DNA of 64,000 nt, taken from CAYWNA01 sp964459305 (GTDB taxonomy: Bacteria > Planctomycetota > Planctomycetia > Pirellulales > Pirellulaceae). The DNA is taken from the NCBI GenBank assembly GCA_964459305.1, contig CAYWNA010000037.1, forward strand, positions 5,189-69,188, in the 5' to 3' direction. Below the pieces are notes generated by a model. The model was not told the origin of the DNA. It saw only the letters and a list, made by a program, of their open reading frames with translations, and searched no databases. Shown piece by piece: positions 10,101 to 19,361 of the stretch (position 1 is the first letter of the stretch; each line of letters begins with the position of its first letter). Both the position numbers and the translations under genes were made by a program.

Positions 10101-13100
10101 TCAGCCACCTCAGCGCCGCGGACGCTTTGGACAGCCATGTCGGGCGGGGCGCGCAGCTGCAGTTCGCTAAGCGCCCCCTGTTGAATCCGATAGTGGAACT
10201 TGCTGTGCAAATGCACACCCGAGTCCAGTACCTCAATCAAAAGGGCTTGGTCCACGTTGACTAGTTGTCCTTCCCGTGCCTCAACACGCCGTGGCTGCCA
10301 GCGGATGGACAGCTCGTTGGTGGCACCAAGCGGGATACTGACGGCTGCCGTGTTGGAGAGTTGTGCGCGGCCCTCCGCGTCAGAATTAGGCACCTGCCGA
10401 CGCCAGCCCCCAGGGCACCCGCTGACCTGGACGTCCAGATCATCGGCTGGTAACCGGAACAGCAGACGGCCTGAAGACACCGGACGCAATGGCACGGTCA
10501 TCCGGCCGGTTGCCCCCAATCGACTGACAGGCACACTGAAGCGAACATCCACGACATACAGGCCAGGTTTTTCGAGGTAGATCGCGGGTTGGTCGCCGGC
10601 TGGTGGCGCTGTGGCCGGTCTCCCGACCGAGCCACTGGGCTGACCGAAGGTCTCCTGGGTCGTGGGAGACCTTCGGTCGGCCGTTTCGGCGGGGTCAGAG
10701 ACCCGCGCCGAACGAGTGTCGGTGGTTTCGGCGGGGTCTGAGACCCGCGCCGAGCGAGTGTCGCCGGTCAGGGTGGCCGGCTGGCCATTGATCTCGACTT
10801 TCTCTAAGGCAACCTTGCCCAGAGGTAGCGCGATTCGCACCCACTGATCGACTAGATGATGGATCAACAGACGACCATCGAAGCGGGCTACCTCGTTCTG
10901 AAGCTGTCCAGAGTATTCGGCGTGACTGACAATCGCCCGGACGTCTGGAGGCACATCGGCTGGTTTGTCAGGATGAGCTTGCTTCCACAAACGCAGGAAC
11001 TCGTCGTGCGGCAGGTAGACCTGCGTGTTCTCCAGCGGCTTTTCGTTGTCCGGATCATAGGGGATGAACAGCGTCAGCTCGGGTTGACGGTCCTGCTCGG
11101 TCGAAGATTGGGTCTTGCCTGTGACGCGGGTTTCCTGTGCCACGCTCGCGTCCGCGGCAAACAGAAAGCTGATGCCAATTGTCATGGCTGCTGCCGTAGA
11201 CACAGGCACGGATGTCTTGATCGCCGCGCTGATTCTCAGCAATATCCACAAAACGCCGGCTGCCAACGCACCTAGCAGCAGTCCGTCCAACAGTAGCGTC
11301 CAGGCCAACGGCACCAGCCCCGACAAGCCAATGGGCAGCGTCAGGCCCACGACCACAGCGATCGCACGCCGCGGTCCGGACGCACGTCGCCAGATCCAAG
11401 CGACCAGCAACGCAGTGGCGACGATGAACCACTGCAAGGCGCGCGCGAACGTTCTGTCCTGCAGACCGAGCACCAGCTCTCCGTGACCACCCTCGCGTCG
11501 GAACTGGATGGACTTGCCGCCATGCGTCTCCAAGGCGACGCGCAGAGAAAGGCGCGCGCGTTCACCACCCTGGATAGGCGGCTGGGTTGAAACCCGGGCC
11601 GACGGCCTATCCTGTGTTGTGGCCGGTGGCGGCGAGGGACGTTCAAATTCCTCCTCCTCTTCAGCCGGCGCAACAGGTTCCATCTTCGACGCTAGTGGAG
11701 CCGCTTCGGAGTCGATAGCCGGCGCTTCTCCTGCGGCGACCTCATCGCCTCCGTCCAACTTGACGTTTTGCCCGTCCTGTGCGATGGCCACGCGGCGGAG
11801 GGTGTCAGATCCCGTGGTCGAACTAACAAACTGCACGGATCCGTCGGCGAACGCGAAGAGTCCTCCGCCCGGGTGATGGCTCCATCGTCTCTTTGCAACC
11901 CAATCTTCGATCGGGCGCGCGGTTCCGGCGCCGCCGGCGAACCATGGGCCGCCGTCGGTTACTTCCGCTACGATGGCGGTGTTGCTGGTCCCGTCCGAGA
12001 TTTCGTCAATCCTAAGCCCTCTGTCAAATCCAATAACTCCCCGCGTACTGCCGGATTCGTACATTGAATCAGCGCCCGTGATGGCCACATATGAAGTTTT
12101 GGGAAAGCCGTCTTTGGTTGCCGACGGTGCCGGATCAGAGGGGCAGAACAGCGTATGGGGAAAGGCGCCCTGGAGCAACGCAGCGTTGTGCGGGTCATCC
12201 CATGGTAAATCGAGGCGAAGGCTGTCGTATAGACCTTTCTGCTCCAGGAAAGGCAAGAGGGCCACCATCCAACTGAACTGTCGCTCGCGTGCTACGTTGG
12301 CCGGACCGATCACGGCAGGCGGAAACTGTCCATAAACGTCGTGGTAGTTATGCAAAGCTAAGGCGATCTGCTTGACGTTGTTGGCGCATTCCGAACGCCG
12401 TGCGGATTCACGCGCACATTGCGTGGCCGGCAGCAGCAAAGCGACAAGCACGCCGATGATGGCGAAGACCACCAGAAGCTCGACCAAGGTGAAACCTCCC
12501 TTGCTGCTCCTGGCAAACGCGGCGAGGCCCGCAATGATGGCTGCGGCAACGAGCCCAGCGAACTTCAATGACAGCGAGGATCTACTTTGTTGTGCAATCA
12601 CGTCGGCTACGCCAGTCACCAACGCCGGGCGTGTGAGCGGCGTTGACGGCGTGAAGTGACCATCGGTGGATACCAAATCTGTGCCGTCGGGCGGGTGTAC
12701 GTACCACGTGGTGCCCAACGTGCTCACAGCGATTTTGGGGGCGCTCTGGCGGATGGTTTGGGGCCGCAGTCGGTCCCAGATACCGCTGGTGGCCAAACGC
12801 GGACAATCCGTTTCGTAGAGCAGTGTCAGGTCACGGGCCTGGTCGGCAGATCCTGCCTGTCCAGCCGGCAAGGGGACGATGAAGTTGCCTTGTTTCTGGC
12901 GCACCTCGATGGGCTCGCCGTCAAGCATGACGGACCACAAGTCGGCGCTATCGGGCAAGGTGACGGGCAATGTTTGTAGGTTAAGGCTGCGCAGCCAGAA
13001 CCGTGCCTGGTGACGCATCCGGCCTTGGTGCCCGGCGACGCTGATAATCTCGGCCGATTCGCATATCGCGGTAAGTACGGACTCCGGCTCGTGACGCGTG

Positions 13101-15862
13101 GCCGAGATCGTCAGCCCGTACGGCAACCGCTGGTATTGGTAGGCGGCAACGATCCGTTGGCTGGGAACGTAGGCTTTCGGTTTGAATACATCCGCGGGGT
13201 CCAGGCCGCGCAGGTTTTCTGGTTCGCAATCGATCTGCTGATCGCTGGCTGCTTCCACGGCCACAATACCGCTCTGTCGCGAGACGTTCTGCAAGGCCAG
13301 GACCGGAACGGCGATGGGGATGTCGGTCTTGGCGGATACGGATTCTGCCGTCGCATCGTCGTTGGCATGCGTAGAAAACGTTTGCCCGAAATCCAGGGCC
13401 AGTGTCAGGTCGCCCGTAACAGGCCGGTCTAGGACAACCTGCCACTGGAAAAGGGGTCGGGAGTCGTTTTCGGCCGTCGATGACACCACCTGGTTGGTCC
13501 CATGGTCGAAAACGACTCCCGACCCCTTTTCCAATGGCGTATGCCGCTGTTCGATGACTCGTGCAGCGGAGTCTACGGGAACGATTGTGATCTTCTCGCC
13601 GACCGCTGCGGGCAGCGTGAAGCGGATCTGCCGTATCTTTCCGTGCCGGATGTGCAGGTCTAGCTGATAGTTCACGTCCAGCTTGCCGCGGTCCAGACGC
13701 ACAAACGCCAGCGTTTCCGCCGACACTTTGGCCGGTTTGGTTCGGACTCGAAGCCGGCCGCTTACACGCGCATCGTCCTGATAACGGTACTGCAGGGCGG
13801 TGCCCGAAGCATGAGCCGAAGTATTGTGCGACGGGTCGGCGGCCACGGGCTGAAGATCGTCCGACAAACCTGAGACCAGCAACTCGATGTCTGCTGGCGC
13901 CTGTACAAGCACCGTCCCCTCGACCTCGTCTGCACCGGCCAATTTCAGTTCGGGTAACGATAGTTCACTGAATCCTTCGTCCTGCTTCAACCAGTCATCC
14001 GGATGTCGTTCCGCCGAGAGTGCGATATGCAGCGACTGGCCGGGGCGCAGCGGTTTGGCGAGATCGAATCGTACCGTTTGTAGAAGTGCTCCAGCAGCAG
14101 GATTGGTGCCAGTCCCCGCCACCGATTCCCATTCGACGGATTCATTGGCAGACAACACGGAAGTGACTTCCCAATGGCGGGGCAACTGCATCTGGACGCC
14201 GAAAACCGGAGCATGCCGGGGCTCGATCGTCACGCTGCTCCGTAACGCTAAACCTGAACGGTTGACGTCCAACAGAGTCGCCACCGACGCCTGCACTGTC
14301 CGGCGTCGTGGTATCACGCGCAGAGGCAACGTGAATTCTTCGTTCCAGAACGCAAACGCCAACGGTGTGCCGGTTGTCGGCGTCTGTAGGCTTGGAGCCT
14401 GTCCCGACCCAGTCGGGACAGACTCCAAACCTACTTTGTTGCACGGACCCGCATCGGGCCTGATGCCAGCCAAAGTGCCCACCTCAACTCGTAGCGACGA
14501 CGATGAATACACCAACACTTGCCCGACGTGCGACGCGGCCTTGGGCACCTTGACCGTTGGCATATCCCATTCCGTGGCCAAGGGAACGGGTGCTAACCCA
14601 AGCAGTCGGACCGAACGACGGCCGAGAAATGGTTTTCGAAAGGTGAGCGTAACAGCGGCCGTGCCGTCTGCCTGTTCCTCGATTGCCCATCGAGCCAGTT
14701 GCGGTGCCTCGACCTCGGCGACATCCACAAAATCGGGTAATTGAAGTTGAAAGGTGTCGGTCGCGCGGGCGTACACATCCAGATCGAAGGCGAGGTGCCA
14801 GCGAAGCCCGGCGGGTTCGATGTGGCCGGTCGAGCGGCTGTTGACAAAGACCAGAGATGTCCGGTTGCCGCCCCCGAAACTGTCTGATACCACCATCGGC
14901 ACCAGGCCCGTGGGGTCGACAGCAACGCTGAAAACGTGCTGACCGTTTTCCGTGCTGCCGGATTGCAGCATCGTCTCACCGACCTGCAGTTGTTTACCCT
15001 CGTCGAGCCGAACCAATATCTCGGATGCGGGCACCGGGGGCAATTTGAGCGTGGTTGCCAGATCCCCACCCTGGCTTGCCAATGGCGCTGACATCTCCAG
15101 CTCCAGTTCAGCTCGGCCTTCCTCTTTGAGCACCAGAAACAGTGTGCCATCGTCCTTGCGACCAAACCGGGCCGGCGCGCCGCCCAATTGCGCCGATTCG
15201 ATGGCCAGTCCACCGAAGGGCAGATCGACCGTCTGCCAGTCTCCACGCAATTTCGCGATCTGGATACGTCCGGTCACGCGCAACTGGTGATCCTCAAGTT
15301 GTGCTTCGTACGTCGCCTGCGCTAGTACGGCGTCAGCGGGTGGGACCGTTTCTACTTGAGTGTGACGCCGGCCCTTTTTCCATAGAGCCAGAATCCGCTC
15401 GCGCGGCATCAGCACACCTTTGGACGAATTGCCGAACAGTACCGTCAGTTGATCGTCCGGGATGTACACATTGCGAATTCGCGGCGGACCGTTAGCGTCT
15501 TGAGCAAAGGCAAGGAAGGGGAACAAACACAATAGGCATAGCGGAGCCGACAGATAGGGCCACCGCTTCGGGCAACGCGGTAGCAGATTTTTCCCAAGGA
15601 AATGGCCGCCTTTGGGTTGTAGCTGAAGTCGCAAGACTTCAGAGAATCGGCTGAAAAGGACCGATTTCTTGCGAATCCGGATACGAGAATCCGCTACGGC
15701 GTTGCCCTTCGGGGTTTGGCGGCTCACGGATTCCGCATCCCAGAGTTGCGCTCCGTTCTCTGCGCTCACTTCGCTCCACCCTGGGCTGGCATAGGATCGT
15801 CCCTTCGGGACTACGGTCAGAACGTCGGTGCGGCATGGGCAATCAAAACTTTCACTGCTCAT
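7169..15862 (-). CDS. Giant fused membrane protein with an internal DUF1559 pseudopilin domain
   Basis: About 2897 residues from ATG 15862, which overlaps the stop of the upstream gene by 11 bases and has an AGGGGG ribosome site, suggesting coupled translation. The first ~90 residues are repeat-like, so a TTG start near 15634 just before the hydrophobic segment (LSAPLCLLCLFPFLAFA) is possible. Order: beta-rich module 1 (residues ~130-1100: VYIPDDQ, then a QLEDHQLRVTGRIQI block). Next is a prepilin-type sequence GGFTLVELLVVFAIIGVLVA at ~1122 leading a full DUF1559 domain (HHPGGGLFAFADGSVQFV), then two membrane segments. An internal signal-like segment (~1560, ISFLFAADASVAQ) opens module 2, which repeats module 1 (VYLPHDEFLRLWKQ, SGQLQNEVARFDGRLLI). 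Then come a coiled coil (~2540-2740) and two C-terminal membrane helices. Function unknown; an envelope or surface-assembly role is inferred. Three palindromic repeats are inserted in frame. Confidence 0.8.
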   Translation of the reverse strand: MSSESFDCPCRTDVLTVVPKGRSYASPGWSEVSAENGAQLWDAESVSRQTPKGNAVADSRIRIRKKSVLFSRFSEVLRLQLQPKGGHFLGKNLLPRCPKRWPYLSAPLCLLCLFPFLAFAQDANGPPRIRNVYIPDDQLTVLFGNSSKGVLMPRERILALWKKGRRHTQVETVPPADAVLAQATYEAQLEDHQLRVTGRIQIAKLRGDWQTVDLPFGGLAIESAQLGGAPARFGRKDDGTLFLVLKEEGRAELELEMSAPLASQGGDLATTLKLPPVPASEILVRLDEGKQLQVGETMLQSGSTENGQHVFSVAVDPTGLVPMVVSDSFGGGNRTSLVFVNSRSTGHIEPAGLRWHLAFDLDVYARATDTFQLQLPDFVDVAEVEAPQLARWAIEEQADGTAAVTLTFRKPFLGRRSVRLLGLAPVPLATEWDMPTVKVPKAASHVGQVLVYSSSSLRVEVGTLAGIRPDAGPCNKVGLESVPTGSGQAPSLQTPTTGTPLAFAFWNEEFTLPLRVIPRRRTVQASVATLLDVNRSGLALRSSVTIEPRHAPVFGVQMQLPRHWEVTSVLSANESVEWESVAGTGTNPAAGALLQTVRFDLAKPLRPGQSLHIALSAERHPDDWLKQDEGFSELSLPELKLAGADEVEGTVLVQAPADIELLVSGLSDDLQPVAADPSHNTSAHASGTALQYRYQDDARVSGRLRVRTKPAKVSAETLAFVRLDRGKLDVNYQLDLHIRHGKIRQIRFTLPAAVGEKITIVPVDSAARVIEQRHTPLEKGSGVVFDHGTNQVVSSTAENDSRPLFQWQVVLDRPVTGDLTLALDFGQTFSTHANDDATAESVSAKTDIPIAVPVLALQNVSRQSGIVAVEAASDQQIDCEPENLRGLDPADVFKPKAYVPSQRIVAAYQYQRLPYGLTISATRHEPESVLTAICESAEIISVAGHQGRMRHQARFWLRSLNLQTLPVTLPDSADLWSVMLDGEPIEVRQKQGNFIVPLPAGQAGSADQARDLTLLYETDCPRLATSGIWDRLRPQTIRQSAPKIAVSTLGTTWYVHPPDGTDLVSTDGHFTPSTPLTRPALVTGVADVIAQQSRSSLSLKFAGLVAAAIIAGLAAFARSSKGGFTLVELLVVFAIIGVLVALLLPATQCARESARRSECANNVKQIALALHNYHDVYGQFPPAVIGPANVARERQFSWMVALLPFLEQKGLYDSLRLDLPWDDPHNAALLQGAFPHTLFCPSDPAPSATKDGFPKTSYVAITGADSMYESGSTRGVIGFDRGLRIDEISDGTSNTAIVAEVTDGGPWFAGGAGTARPIEDWVAKRRWSHHPGGGLFAFADGSVQFVSSTTGSDTLRRVAIAQDGQNVKLDGGDEVAAGEAPAIDSEAAPLASKMEPVAPAEEEEEFERPSPPPATTQDRPSARVSTQPPIQGGERARLSLRVALETHGGKSIQFRREGGHGELVLGLQDRTFARALQWFIVATALLVAWIWRRASGPRRAIAVVVGLTLPIGLSGLVPLAWTLLLDGLLLGALAAGVLWILLRISAAIKTSVPVSTAAAMTIGISFLFAADASVAQETRVTGKTQSSTEQDRQPELTLFIPYDPDNEKPLENTQVYLPHDEFLRLWKQAHPDKPADVPPDVRAIVSHAEYSGQLQNEVARFDGRLLIHHLVDQWVRIALPLGKVALEKVEINGQPATLTGDTRSARVSDPAETTDTRSARVSDPAETADRRSPTTQETFGQPSGSVGRPATAPPAGDQPAIYLEKPGLYVVDVRFSVPVSRLGATGRMTVPLRPVSSGRLLFRLPADDLDVQVSGCPGGWRRQVPNSDAEGRAQLSNTAAVSIPLGATNELSIRWQPRRVEAREGQLVNVDQALLIEVLDSGVHLHSKFHYRIQQGALSELQLRAPPDMAVQSVRGAEVADWSIETNPAAGPNPGARRLVVSLKTEVTTGTDVDIHCFRRDRQVTGTIDMRTPEPLGVVRETGRIAIGCSSHFRVRVVGTSRVDQINRMGLGLPQRANGGCDLLSAYRYTSRPWRLKLDVARHRPQVEVSDRTAVAVTARQATLRSRLTADVTGAPIPSLGLRLPAALRVSQVRVPPGADWFIDRDEQGQRLKVELNEPAVGKLEMAVSGSIVRDSSQAEFVVPGVTAEEVQTQRGQLAVYLDDDLEAILANDGGAPPIDPAALDNVLRPDGDRPVRYAFQYESPPKDLRLRLSPAPSRLNGEVTTVVSVREGAVAYISKVDFEIRQAGRSRFRVESPVWLGDDIELQGEQVRQIRSQVTDDMRTWEIELQQPVRGTYRLQMIQTLPLPDDGRVPAAIIRPLDVERSRSHIVLENLTADEIAATTTNGVTSVSIAAVTDGLADSVRRQAVAAYRIADDAAVLIWQRRVREQETGLMASINLADLTTVILADGRYRARAAYNIRNFTLQFLELELPQGSQVWSVHVSGQPVRPATIDRQGRPVTLLPLQKTSAGDFSSKVVVIYSGDLGESLHRWTLVRPQVPQILSDVPVSRTLWTVLLPHEYTASLVKRGSNLEEVAAAYQQEERKLSFLDELREMVQVAGTKGKSAARSKAQYNLKEVGSALETYAQQSTQVEAKNAADVQKQAQLIEAEIRRLESLKTDAKRADGDTAHYFTQPRQEPEGVQVGIDLDRGIETLAELDMEVDDGKAALKDAREMPPDKALGRPEQRRGKLREQAAQQLAKLQTMQQEARIQQKKAAPPPSHESFDLPKGEQEARPLGLVPDIDEGAREQTPQVGQAAPDAPVAAAKAGYLSLDLDLAPVGTPYHFRKLHGEPRLVLRARHENLNRWLSAIVWAGLCLALAAAAIHVLRRPDAAAFAHRRWPWLAAVTGMAWMFLLPVGLFGFVLLVTALCVLIARSQKRPGTGSGISNAGQANS
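10611..10682. repeat. Palindromic repeat inside the giant gene (GACCGAAGGTCTCC family)
   Basis: Two hairpins: GTGGCCGGTC...GACCGAGCCAC (10611-10635), and GGCTGACCGAAGGTCTCC (10638-10655) against GGAGACCTTCGGTCGGCC (10665-10682). It resembles the intergenic element at 3291-3360. Read in frame on the minus strand it adds a Pro/Ser/Gly-rich stretch that the neighbouring paralogue lacks. Confidence 0.75.
10683..10763. repeat. Two-copy 42-base tandem repeat (peptide TRSARVSDPAE twice)
   Basis: Units at 10683-10721 and 10725-10763 differ at two positions and have a period of 42 bases, so the reading frame is kept. They encode (D)TRSARVSDPAET twice. They directly adjoin the palindrome at 10611-10682 and probably entered with it. 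Confidence 0.85.
13447..13532. repeat. Perfect 26-base inverted repeat inserted in frame
   Basis: Arms 13447-13472 and 13507-13532 (GGAAAAGGGGTCGGGAGTCG at the start) are perfectly complementary around a 34-base loop. On the coding strand the element encodes EKGSGVVFDHGTNQ...ENDSRPLF. The paralogous protein passes directly from TEQQ to WIIVLHSEA at this point with no equivalent insert. Confidence 0.85.
14386..14434. repeat. 23-base inverted repeat inserted in frame
   Basis: Arms 14386-14408 and 14412-14434 (GTAGGCTTGGAGCCTGTCCC) match at 21 of 23 positions with a 3-base loop. It encodes VGLESVPTGSGQAPSLQ in the giant protein. By eye the paralogue lacks this segment between its GFQPQ and AFSFV motifs. 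Confidence 0.8.
15640..15850. repeat. Probable dispersed intergenic repeat at a gene junction
   Basis: The stretch between the overlapping junction and the hydrophobic segment of the giant gene contains pieces typical of planctomycete repeats (minus frame peptide QPRVERSERRERSATLG; GAATCCG-type short inverted pieces). It may be non-coding, or it may have been absorbed as an N-terminal extension of the giant protein. Low certainty: only one copy is in the window. Confidence 0.3.
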
Positions 15863-18800
15863 CACTGCCCCCTTCCGGTTTGCCAGTCGCATCCTCAGGC
15901 TCATCAACAACGGGAGTATCGTCAATGACCACAATGTCGGGGGGTGAATCGGTCGTAGCAGGTCTCTGATCGCCGACCGCCGCGTCTGCCGGTTCCTGGC
16001 CATCGGGCGGCGCCTCTGAGGCTGGCGGCGGATCTGGCGCGGGCTGGGAGGAGTCACCGGCATCTGCGTCTGTCGCGAACGGCGAGGTGGCATTTGGCGT
16101 GGCGAACGCTGGTAGGGACCAGCCGCTTCGACGTACGTACAACAGCCAGACCACCAGCCAGAGCGCAACGACACTGGCAATTCCCAGCCGTGCTGCCAAC
16201 AGCCAACTATTAATGAACGATGGCACAAACAAGCCGACGAACAAGGCGACGAACGCCAGAGCAAGGATCGTGAATACTTTGGTCTCGACAGAAAACCGCA
16301 CCAGCACGATCCCGATCACCAGAACGAGCAAACTGGCGATGATGGTCATCGTGGGGATGTGCCAGTAGTCGATCTTCAGTTCTGTGGGGCCGGTCAGACT
16401 GCTGAACAGGTACGTCGTACCGCCGACCTGGAAGTCGAAGGACGAGGTGTCTTGGGGGAACCAACTGTCAGGATTGTCGGCGATGTAGGTAATCGCGCGT
16501 GAATCTAACAGACTGACACGGATATGGCTGGTGAATCCGTCGGGGTCACCCACCAAACGGTAATCCTTCGGTACCCAGACACGCACATATACCTTTTGGA
16601 ATTTGACTCCTTCGTCGAAACGCGGAAGCGGCAAACGCAAGAGGTCGGTGACTTTGAGTTCCTTTTCGGGTCGCGGTGTCTCGAAGACCGCCCGGATCTG
16701 GAACGGCTCATCCGAGTCGGCTGTGCGAGCCACGTTGATGAAGTAGGTCTTGTCATCTGGGCCGGCGCCTACCGCGGCGGGCGCTTTCTCAGGTGCCACG
16801 GTCTGGCCCGCCACATTGATGCCCAGAATGCGCGGATTGCGAAGGGTCATCGCCAGACGCTGGCGCTCGCTGGATTTCAGGTCGTATCGGGCGCGCATGG
16901 TGATTGGGCCGTCTTCCGTAATCACGGCCTCGATGTAAGCGCGGCGAACCACGGTCTTGACGACATCTTGCAGCTCGTGTTTCGTAACGCTCAGTGTCAG
17001 TTGGGCTGGATGTTGGTAATAGCGGTATGTCAGATACGGCTGGGTCGTGCCGATCGGCTGCGACAGTTCACGAGGATCGATCTCTTCCAGACCAGTCGAC
17101 TTGGCATCAATCGATAGGGCGCGGTCTTTTTGGATGGCAATTTCGCCGGTTTCGCGGTCCGCGTCCAACACTTTGATCGGCTGGAGTTCAAACTGCGTCC
17201 CCTGATCGGGAATGGAGATTCTCTGATCGTACGTTGCGGTGAACGTGCGTTGCCCGAGCGCTTCGGAATGCAGCACAATGATCCACTCGACCGTGGCGTC
17301 GTCGGCCTGCTGCTCGGTCTTACGTCGCTCCTTGATACCGTCTCCTTCGACCTGCAGGCGGTCGGATATAGCCGCGGGAACCACGATGCGAAAGGTGTCT
17401 GTGCCGGCAAACTGTATCTGATAGCGGAAGGTCGTGGTCACCTGCACCACGTCCTCCTTAACGTTGGCAACCGTGCCGACGACAGCAACCGTCCGCCGCG
17501 GCCGCTCGGTGATCGCCTGTACGATACTGACGGGCCGCGTGACGAATGAGAACGCCGCAGCCAGCGTCGAACCTTCGGTGACCTGCGGCTGGAATCCCTT
17601 GGCCGCCAGTTCCGCAGGCGTAGCCGCCCGGGCGGCTTGGAGTTGTGCCGAGTCGGTCTTCACCTCCAACGACTCCGGCGCAATCACAGCGACCATCCCT
17701 TGTTCACGTGTGGCATTCAATGGCTCCAGCAACGGAAGTGTGAGCTCACCGGCGGGCCGGTCACGCGTCTGGCTGGCAGTGACGGCAACCGTCAGGTCGC
17801 CGAGCAGCTTCTTGGTGAAATACACAGTCAAAGTCTGAGCGTCGTCGGCCGAGGTGACCTCAAACCGTTCCATCGATTCCGTGCGGACGTCGTCGACTTG
17901 AAACCCATTCGGCAAGCGAAACGTCAGCGAAAATACACCCGATCGTGAAACCCGATACCGGAACTCGCCGCGTGTGGTAAGTCGCGTCTTCTCCAACAAA
18001 ATCGAAAGGTGACTATCGACGACAATGCGTGATTCCAGTTGGGACGCAACCACCGACAGCTTGTGGTCCGGCGTGAAGAATTTGTAGAAGGTGCTGCGCG
18101 GTTTCTGCAGCGACTCCGGCGCGTCGGCAGCGTCAATGCGCGTGATCGATTCGCGCACTACATATTCCAGGCCCACATCTTCGGCGCTGCGGACGGCGAG
18201 GATTCCGCTCTCCCGCGCCACACCGACCGCTCGTACGTGCCCCACCTGGAACGCTTGCTCGGAGATGGGCGTTTCCGTATGCAACTCCAAGCGAACCTCC
18301 TCTGTGGCCGGAGCGTGCAGCCGTGCCTTCACACGCTGGCGATCGTCTACCACCTCCGTCTGCCAATCGCGCAAACCAGGCACCTGTACATCCAGCAGAC
18401 GCTGATCGGTCGGCACTTCGACAATCAGTTCGCCAAGCGACCCGCGCAGGATCTGATAGTCAAAGACGGCGTGCGTGTGGACCACGCCGTCGCCCACGTC
18501 GACAGCAATCGTGTCCGTTACGTTCGCCAGACCGGCCGCCTGATCGGTGCTGCCGGACTTGGGTTGCCAACTGACCGTGAACTGGTTGGTGGATCCCAGG
18601 ACTGCACGCACGCGAGTGGCACCATTCGGGTCGGCCTGCAGTTCCGAAGTGCGCCGCGGAGTGACCTGTACAGCCAGATCTTTCTCTGGTATTTCCAACT
18701 CCAAGTTACTGACGCCCACGGCCGGGCACTCGACGGCAAAGCTCCGTCCCTCAGTAGCCGATTTCACCCCGATCACAAGATTCAGCTTGATCTGGTGTTT

Positions 18801-19361
18801 GCCTTGTCCACGCACAAGCAGTTCGTATCGCCCGTCGCCGACGCCTCGCAGTAACACGGTACCGTCTTCGGTCCGCGCCGATCCAATCGCGGCATCGCCG
18901 AATTGCACCGGCAACTGGGCCCAATCCGTGCTGAGTACCTCGACATCCAATGTTGCTTCCAGGTGTGCTAGTTCACCCTTGACTGACCCAACATAGTCAG
19001 CGCGCGTGATGACACCGTGGATTGGCGGTTTTGTTGGCGGCTGATCCGGCCGGACCAGCCGATCCCACATTTCCAGAAACTGCGCGTAAGGCAGCACGAT
19101 CGACGAATCCTTGTCCTCGAATACATCACGCAGGTTCTTGAACGGCAGGTAAATAATGTGTTCCTGGCGCAAAGGTGGATTGCCATCAGAATCGATTGTG
19201 CCCGGTTGTTCCTCGTCGGCCGGTTTCGTAGCCGCCGGTTTCGCGGCTGGAGGTGCCGTCTCGGTCGCAGGCGACGGCAGGACGGGCGGAGCGTCCTGCC
19301 CCATGCCGAAACTGCTGAACGCGAACACAAGAACTAGAGGGAATACGTACGGCCGTGACAT
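15852..19361 (-). CDS. Large secreted/membrane beta-rich protein, paralogue of the giant protein
   Basis: 1169 residues. ATG 19361 is chosen because it has AGGAGG 7 bases upstream and begins a clean signal peptide (MSRPYVFPLVLVFAFSSFGM); the frame is open 42 codons further upstream but has no such signals. After a Pro/Ala-rich linker comes the family motif IIYLPFKNLRDVFEDKDSS with LPYAQFLEMWDRL, then repeated beta domains (DYQILRGSLGELIVEVP, ESGILAVRSAEDVGLEY, ETGEIAIQKDRA). Two membrane helices near residues 1010-1090 (IIASLLVLVIGIVLV) precede an acidic Pro/Glu tail. Motif order matches modules 1 and 2 of the adjacent giant protein, so the pair arose by duplication. Most of the chain is predicted outside the cytoplasmic membrane. 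No enzyme motif seen; function unknown. Stop overlaps the next start. Confidence 0.82.
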   Translation of the reverse strand: MSRPYVFPLVLVFAFSSFGMGQDAPPVLPSPATETAPPAAKPAATKPADEEQPGTIDSDGNPPLRQEHIIYLPFKNLRDVFEDKDSSIVLPYAQFLEMWDRLVRPDQPPTKPPIHGVITRADYVGSVKGELAHLEATLDVEVLSTDWAQLPVQFGDAAIGSARTEDGTVLLRGVGDGRYELLVRGQGKHQIKLNLVIGVKSATEGRSFAVECPAVGVSNLELEIPEKDLAVQVTPRRTSELQADPNGATRVRAVLGSTNQFTVSWQPKSGSTDQAAGLANVTDTIAVDVGDGVVHTHAVFDYQILRGSLGELIVEVPTDQRLLDVQVPGLRDWQTEVVDDRQRVKARLHAPATEEVRLELHTETPISEQAFQVGHVRAVGVARESGILAVRSAEDVGLEYVVRESITRIDAADAPESLQKPRSTFYKFFTPDHKLSVVASQLESRIVVDSHLSILLEKTRLTTRGEFRYRVSRSGVFSLTFRLPNGFQVDDVRTESMERFEVTSADDAQTLTVYFTKKLLGDLTVAVTASQTRDRPAGELTLPLLEPLNATREQGMVAVIAPESLEVKTDSAQLQAARAATPAELAAKGFQPQVTEGSTLAAAFSFVTRPVSIVQAITERPRRTVAVVGTVANVKEDVVQVTTTFRYQIQFAGTDTFRIVVPAAISDRLQVEGDGIKERRKTEQQADDATVEWIIVLHSEALGQRTFTATYDQRISIPDQGTQFELQPIKVLDADRETGEIAIQKDRALSIDAKSTGLEEIDPRELSQPIGTTQPYLTYRYYQHPAQLTLSVTKHELQDVVKTVVRRAYIEAVITEDGPITMRARYDLKSSERQRLAMTLRNPRILGINVAGQTVAPEKAPAAVGAGPDDKTYFINVARTADSDEPFQIRAVFETPRPEKELKVTDLLRLPLPRFDEGVKFQKVYVRVWVPKDYRLVGDPDGFTSHIRVSLLDSRAITYIADNPDSWFPQDTSSFDFQVGGTTYLFSSLTGPTELKIDYWHIPTMTIIASLLVLVIGIVLVRFSVETKVFTILALAFVALFVGLFVPSFINSWLLAARLGIASVVALWLVVWLLYVRRSGWSLPAFATPNATSPFATDADAGDSSQPAPDPPPASEAPPDGQEPADAAVGDQRPATTDSPPDIVVIDDTPVVDEPEDATGKPEGGSDEQ

